This document shows positions 56,020 through 58,485 of a stretch of DNA of 58,485 nt, in pieces; the first letter of the stretch is position 1; each line of letters opens with the position of its first letter. This DNA is from an uncultured Pelagibacteraceae bacterium (GTDB lineage Bacteria; Pseudomonadota; Alphaproteobacteria; Pelagibacterales; Pelagibacteraceae): contig CACIHQ010000008.1 in the NCBI GenBank assembly GCA_902586495.1, forward strand, positions 1 to 58,485, given 5' to 3'. Below the pieces are notes generated by a model, which had not been told where the DNA came from, searched no databases, and saw only the letters and a list, made by a program, of their open reading frames with translations. Both the position numbers and the translations under genes were made by a program.

Positions 56020-56844
56020 ATGCCTAAGGAAAAGCCAGAATTAAGTGACGCAATGCGTAAAAAGTTGAGTGGAAAATCAACCGAACGGAAGCCAATTAAT
56101 GGAACAAAATTCACTATTGCCATTTCTAGTGCTAAGGGTGGAGTAGGAAAGTCAACTTTTGCAACGAACCTTGCTTTAGCTTTAAAACAAATCGGCTGTA
56201 GAGTTGGGTTGTTAGATGCTGATATATATGGACCTTCTATTCCTAAAATGTTTGGGATAAATGAGAAACCGAAGAGTGATGGTCAAAAGTTAGAGCCAAT
56301 CATAAAATACAACATTCAATGTATGTCTATAGGCTTTCTGACTGATGAAAAAACCCCTATGATATGGAGAGGTCCAATGGTAACAAGCGCAATTAAAACA
56401 TTTACTCAACAAGTAAATTGGAAAGATTTAGATTTTATAATTGTAGATATGCCACCTGGAACTGGCGATACTCAATTAACTTTTTCTCAAAGCATTGAAA
56501 TGAATGGGGCAATTATAGTATCTACCCCTCAAGAAGTAGCTCTTTTAGATGTTAAGAGAGGAATAAAAATGTTTGATAAACTAGGGGTAAAAATTTTGGG
56601 TCTTATAGATAATATGAGCTCTTTTACAGGAGATGATGGAAAAAAATATACAATTTTTGGAGAGGGTGGAGTTAAAAGAACCGCAAAGGAATTTAATAAA
56701 GAATTTTTAGCTGAAATACCAATTGATCCAGATGTTGGTAAATTTGCAGATCAAGGAAAGCCAATAGTAGAAAGTAATCCTAACAATGAGATATCTAAAA
56801 TCTATATTAATTTAGCAAAAAAAATTAAATCAATTTATCTTTAA
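56020..56844 (+). CDS. mrp: Mrp/ApbC-like P-loop ATPase lacking MIP18 domain and CxxC
   Basis: The 274-residue cytoplasmic protein has the deviant Walker A motif [18 protein letters not shown] (about 32-49), [14 protein letters not shown] (about 66-79), and [13 protein letters not shown] (about 145-157), all typical of the Fe-S carrier Mrp/ApbC. Two parts are missing: the N-terminal MIP18 (DUF59) domain, replaced by about 25 charged residues, and the CxxC, since after DNMSSF the chain reads [15 protein letters not shown] with no cysteine. Fe-S binding at that site is therefore doubtful. The ribosome site AAGG lies before the ATG; the end overlaps the convergent thyX by 20 bases. Confidence 0.9.
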   Translation: MPKEKPELSDAMRKKLSGKSTERKPINGTKFTIAISSAKGGVGKSTFATNLALALKQIGCRVGLLDADIYGPSIPKMFGINEKPKSDGQKLEPIIKYNIQCMSIGFLTDEKTPMIWRGPMVTSAIKTFTQQVNWKDLDFIIVDMPPGTGDTQLTFSQSIEMNGAIIVSTPQEVALLDVKRGIKMFDKLGVKILGLIDNMSSFTGDDGKKYTIFGEGGVKRTAKEFNKEFLAEIPIDPDVGKFADQGKPIVESNPNNEISKIYINLAKKIKSIYL

Positions 56845-57772
56845 GTTCTAAAGCGGACATAAGCTCGTTCCACTCTCTTTTTGATAAGCCAGACTTTTCA
56901 GCATCAACTTTTTCACCACTAATAAGTTTTTGTATTATTTTTTTTCCTTTTGATGATACTTCAGTACCTCCCACTCTATAATCTAAAAATGCATCATAGG
57001 TAATTGGTACCCATCTTTTAACAGTATCTAACATAGCATCTGCATAAGCCCTTATTTCATATTGAGCGTGATAATCAGCTCTTAATCTTAAAAAATTCAT
57101 TAAATTTAAAAGATCTGTTTTCCAATACCACTGTGTATAAGTGTTTAAAGTTAAATTCATTCTTGCTAGTTCTCTTGCTAAACCAACTTGTTTTTCATCT
57201 ATTACAGAGCCATCATATCTCTCATTAAGCATAGTTTCATAATTATCATAAGTTTGCTCAGCATCTTTCTTTAGCAAACTTAGAACCTTTTTGGCTTGAT
57301 CGCCTGTAAGAACATCTCCTCTTCCTTGTCTATTACTTTGAGATTGCGCTGCTAAATTTTCTATTGTAGGTAAATAAAATTCTTTATCTAAAATAGAGTA
57401 TCTTGCTGAATATTCATTCACATTTGCGGTTCTGTGCCTAATCCATTGTCTAGCAATAAAAATTGGAAGTTTAACATGATATTTAATTTCACACATTTCA
57501 AATGGAGTGCTATGCCAGTGTCTCATTAAATACTTTATTAAGCCAGAGTCAGTTGAAACTTTTTTAGTACCCTTGCCGTAAGAAACTCTTGCTGCTTGGA
57601 CTATTGAAGTATCATCTCCCATATAATCAATAACTCTGATAAAACCATGGTCTAGAATGGGTATTGCCTCATAAAGAATTTTTTCTAGTTCAACTACAGT
57701 AACTCTTTTTGTTTTATTTTCTTGAGACTGTAGCTCTTTAATTTCATGTTGTTGTTCTTTAGTTAATTTCAT
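56825..57772 (-). CDS. thyX: Flavin-dependent thymidylate synthase
   Basis: The 315-residue enzyme makes dTMP from dUMP with FAD and methylene-tetrahydrofolate. The ThyX signature is [14 protein letters not shown] (about 109-122), preceded by QWI; further conserved parts are [16 protein letters not shown] (about 85-100) and [20 protein letters not shown] (about 200-219). ThyX replaces ThyA in many streamlined bacteria. The ATG at 57772 faces the tmRNA-like gene; the 3' end overlaps mrp. Confidence 0.96.
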   Translation of the reverse strand: MKLTKEQQHEIKELQSQENKTKRVTVVELEKILYEAIPILDHGFIRVIDYMGDDTSIVQAARVSYGKGTKKVSTDSGLIKYLMRHWHSTPFEMCEIKYHVKLPIFIARQWIRHRTANVNEYSARYSILDKEFYLPTIENLAAQSQSNRQGRGDVLTGDQAKKVLSLLKKDAEQTYDNYETMLNERYDGSVIDEKQVGLARELARMNLTLNTYTQWYWKTDLLNLMNFLRLRADYHAQYEIRAYADAMLDTVKRWVPITYDAFLDYRVGGTEVSSKGKKIIQKLISGEKVDAEKSGLSKREWNELMSALELKDKLI

Positions 57773-57816
57773 GAATAATTTATTGAATCTTTAAGAGTTA
57801 CTTTTATATCAATCAT

Positions 57817-57942
57817 GTTGGTTTTCCAACTATGACGATAAACGAATTTCGTAATAACCATTGCGGACGTGGGGGCAGTACCCACCACCTCCACCATTTA
57901 CAACTTATGGGGGTGAACTAGATTTGACGGATGGCCAAATTC
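57817..57942 (+). ncRNA. ssrA: Permuted alphaproteobacterial tmRNA: acceptor piece, spacer and start of the coding piece
   Basis: A G+C-rich island in A+T-rich DNA has the layout of a circularly permuted tmRNA. The 3' half comes first: a hairpin (57817-57830), a GGACG block (57865-57869), a T-arm stem GTGGG/CCCAC (57869-57873 and 57881-57885), and the 3' acceptor strand CACCTCC followed by ACCA (57886-57896). After a 12-base spacer comes the 5' acceptor strand GGGGGTG (57909-57915), complementary with one G-U pair, then AACTAGATTTGACGG like the start of other tmRNAs. P2 pairing is visible: ATGG with CCAT and AAATTC with GAATTT (57844-57849). The tag-coding region is not recognisable because a gene ends at 57949. 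Confidence 0.78.
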
Positions 57943-57948
57943 TATATT

Positions 57949-58485
57949 TTAATAAAAATATTCTTTAAAAAAGTTATCAATTTCTAATTTATCTTTTAAT
58001 AAATCTTTATTTGTTGTACTAGCAATACTATCAACTAATTCCTTTAAAGAATTTTCCTCATAAACTCTTCCAATCTTATTTCTCGAGTATTCCTCAATAG
58101 ATTGATCATTATATTTTTTTGAATATTTATTTAATATTTTTTTTGGAGAATTAATCAAAAAAGCTTTTTTTTTTTGAAAATACGAAAATTCTATGAATAT
58201 TCCCGACCAATCAGAAATAAGTGCGTTAAAATTGTAAAAATCAATCTCATCGTTATCATCTATTTTATAACCTATAGTTTCTAACTCTAATCTTGAAACT
58301 TCTTTTTTTGTAAAGGATGTAGGATGGGGTCTTATAGAAAAGCGCATATTTTTTTCGCTTAATAGTTTAAATAAAATATTATGATAATTATTTTTAAAAA
58401 AAGAAGTATTCCAAGATGGAGCGATTAAAATATTTAAATTGAAATTTAAAGGTTTGAAATTTTTACTAAATAAAGCATATTTTGA
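57949..58485 (-). CDS. CDP-glycerol glycerophosphotransferase (TagF-like), C-terminal part
   Basis: The frame is open from the right edge to a TAA at 57951-57949, giving about 178 residues; the first visible Met at 58347 is internal. The reading contains LNILIAPSWNTSFF, then SIRPHPTSF (about residues 52-60 of the visible part), and NALISDWSGIFIEFSYFQKK, the donor-site block of TagF/CDP-glycerol:poly(glycerophosphate) transferases and related glycosyltransferases. Such enzymes add glycerol-phosphate or similar groups to surface polymers. The 5' part lies beyond the window. The stop lies only 7 bases past the last recognisable tmRNA base. The gene may be the first of a cell-surface island. Confidence 0.8.
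   Translation of the reverse strand, partial: SKYALFSKNFKPLNFNLNILIAPSWNTSFFKNNYHNILFKLLSEKNMRFSIRPHPTSFTKKEVSRLELETIGYKIDDNDEIDFYNFNALISDWSGIFIEFSYFQKKKAFLINSPKKILNKYSKKYNDQSIEEYSRNKIGRVYEENSLKELVDSIASTTNKDLLKDKLEIDNFFKEYFY

Noticed and set aside
57944-57961. ATATTTT/AAAATAT hairpin at the end of the TagF-like gene as a terminator
   Set aside because: It is made only of A and T and overlaps the stop codon; such hairpins are expected by chance in this composition.
58021-58062. Plus-strand ORF starting GCA and ending TAA after 13 codons, considered as a tmRNA tag
   Set aside because: The peptide would end in SS and not in the small hydrophobic residues typical of tags, no pseudoknot precedes it, and the same bases are the coding strand complement of a convincing TagF-like protein.

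Overview
The window looks like a chromosomal segment of a SAR11 (Pelagibacterales-type) marine alphaproteobacterium. The DNA is strongly A+T-rich, coding density is very high (most neighbouring genes are 0-15 bases apart or overlap), and ABC uptake systems with periplasmic binding proteins dominate. I see no insertion sequence, prophage, CRISPR array, tRNA or rRNA. No gene-free stretch exceeds 300 bases; the largest gap (57773-57948) holds a tmRNA-like RNA. The assignment to SAR11 is inferred from gene content and style, not from a database match.

Left block, about 1-13.3 kb: a minus-strand run (CsaA-like protein, LysE exporter, aconitase, YfgM-like protein, BamB-like lipoprotein, cupin protein, cut-off gene), then argE, an aldehyde dehydrogenase, a GTG-started agmatinase-like ureohydrolase, a secreted HExxH protein coupled to a membrane-anchored cyclophilin, and a FadN-ordered beta-oxidation enzyme. 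The beta-oxidation gene ends a minus-strand series (19.8-11.1 kb) made of an EutA-like protein, an EutD/DoeA-type ectoine hydrolase, and a Pot-type ABC importer (potA, potD, potB, potC). potD has a good promoter of its own and is followed by a hairpin terminator/attenuator.

Middle block, about 19.9-33.9 kb: two complete Liv-type importers. The first has its binding protein convergent to a livG-livF-livH-livM operon, which may end in a 23-residue membrane peptide. The second (livJ-livH-secreted protein-livM-livG-livF) carries an unrecognised periplasmic protein between its two permeases. Between the two systems lie azlC, azlD, a CsiD/GlaH-type glutarate 2-hydroxylase and a divergent P5C-reductase-like gene. 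Together this suggests uptake and catabolism of amino acids, polyamines and compatible solutes.

Next block, 33.3-40.6 kb: a LysE exporter with an unusual leader hairpin, a TIGR03643-type protein and glutaredoxin, then a two-gene surface module (a free-standing inverse-autotransporter beta-barrel and a secreted partner), msrB, an HDAC-like amidohydrolase, a 2-hydroxyacid dehydrogenase, a DMT transporter and a DadA-like oxidase.

Right block, 40.6-57.8 kb: conserved housekeeping genes: rodA-mrdA-mreD-mreC-mreB, leuA, ilvC-ilvH-ilvB, miaA, degP, DUF2065, hflC-hflK, mrp and thyX. Mrp lacks both its N-terminal MIP18 domain and its Fe-S CxxC motif. At the right edge a permuted alphaproteobacterial tmRNA (acceptor half, spacer, start of the coding half) is followed almost at once by a CDP-glycerol glycerophosphotransferase-like gene. 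This may be the edge of a hypervariable cell-surface island, and no tag-encoding part of the tmRNA is recognisable.
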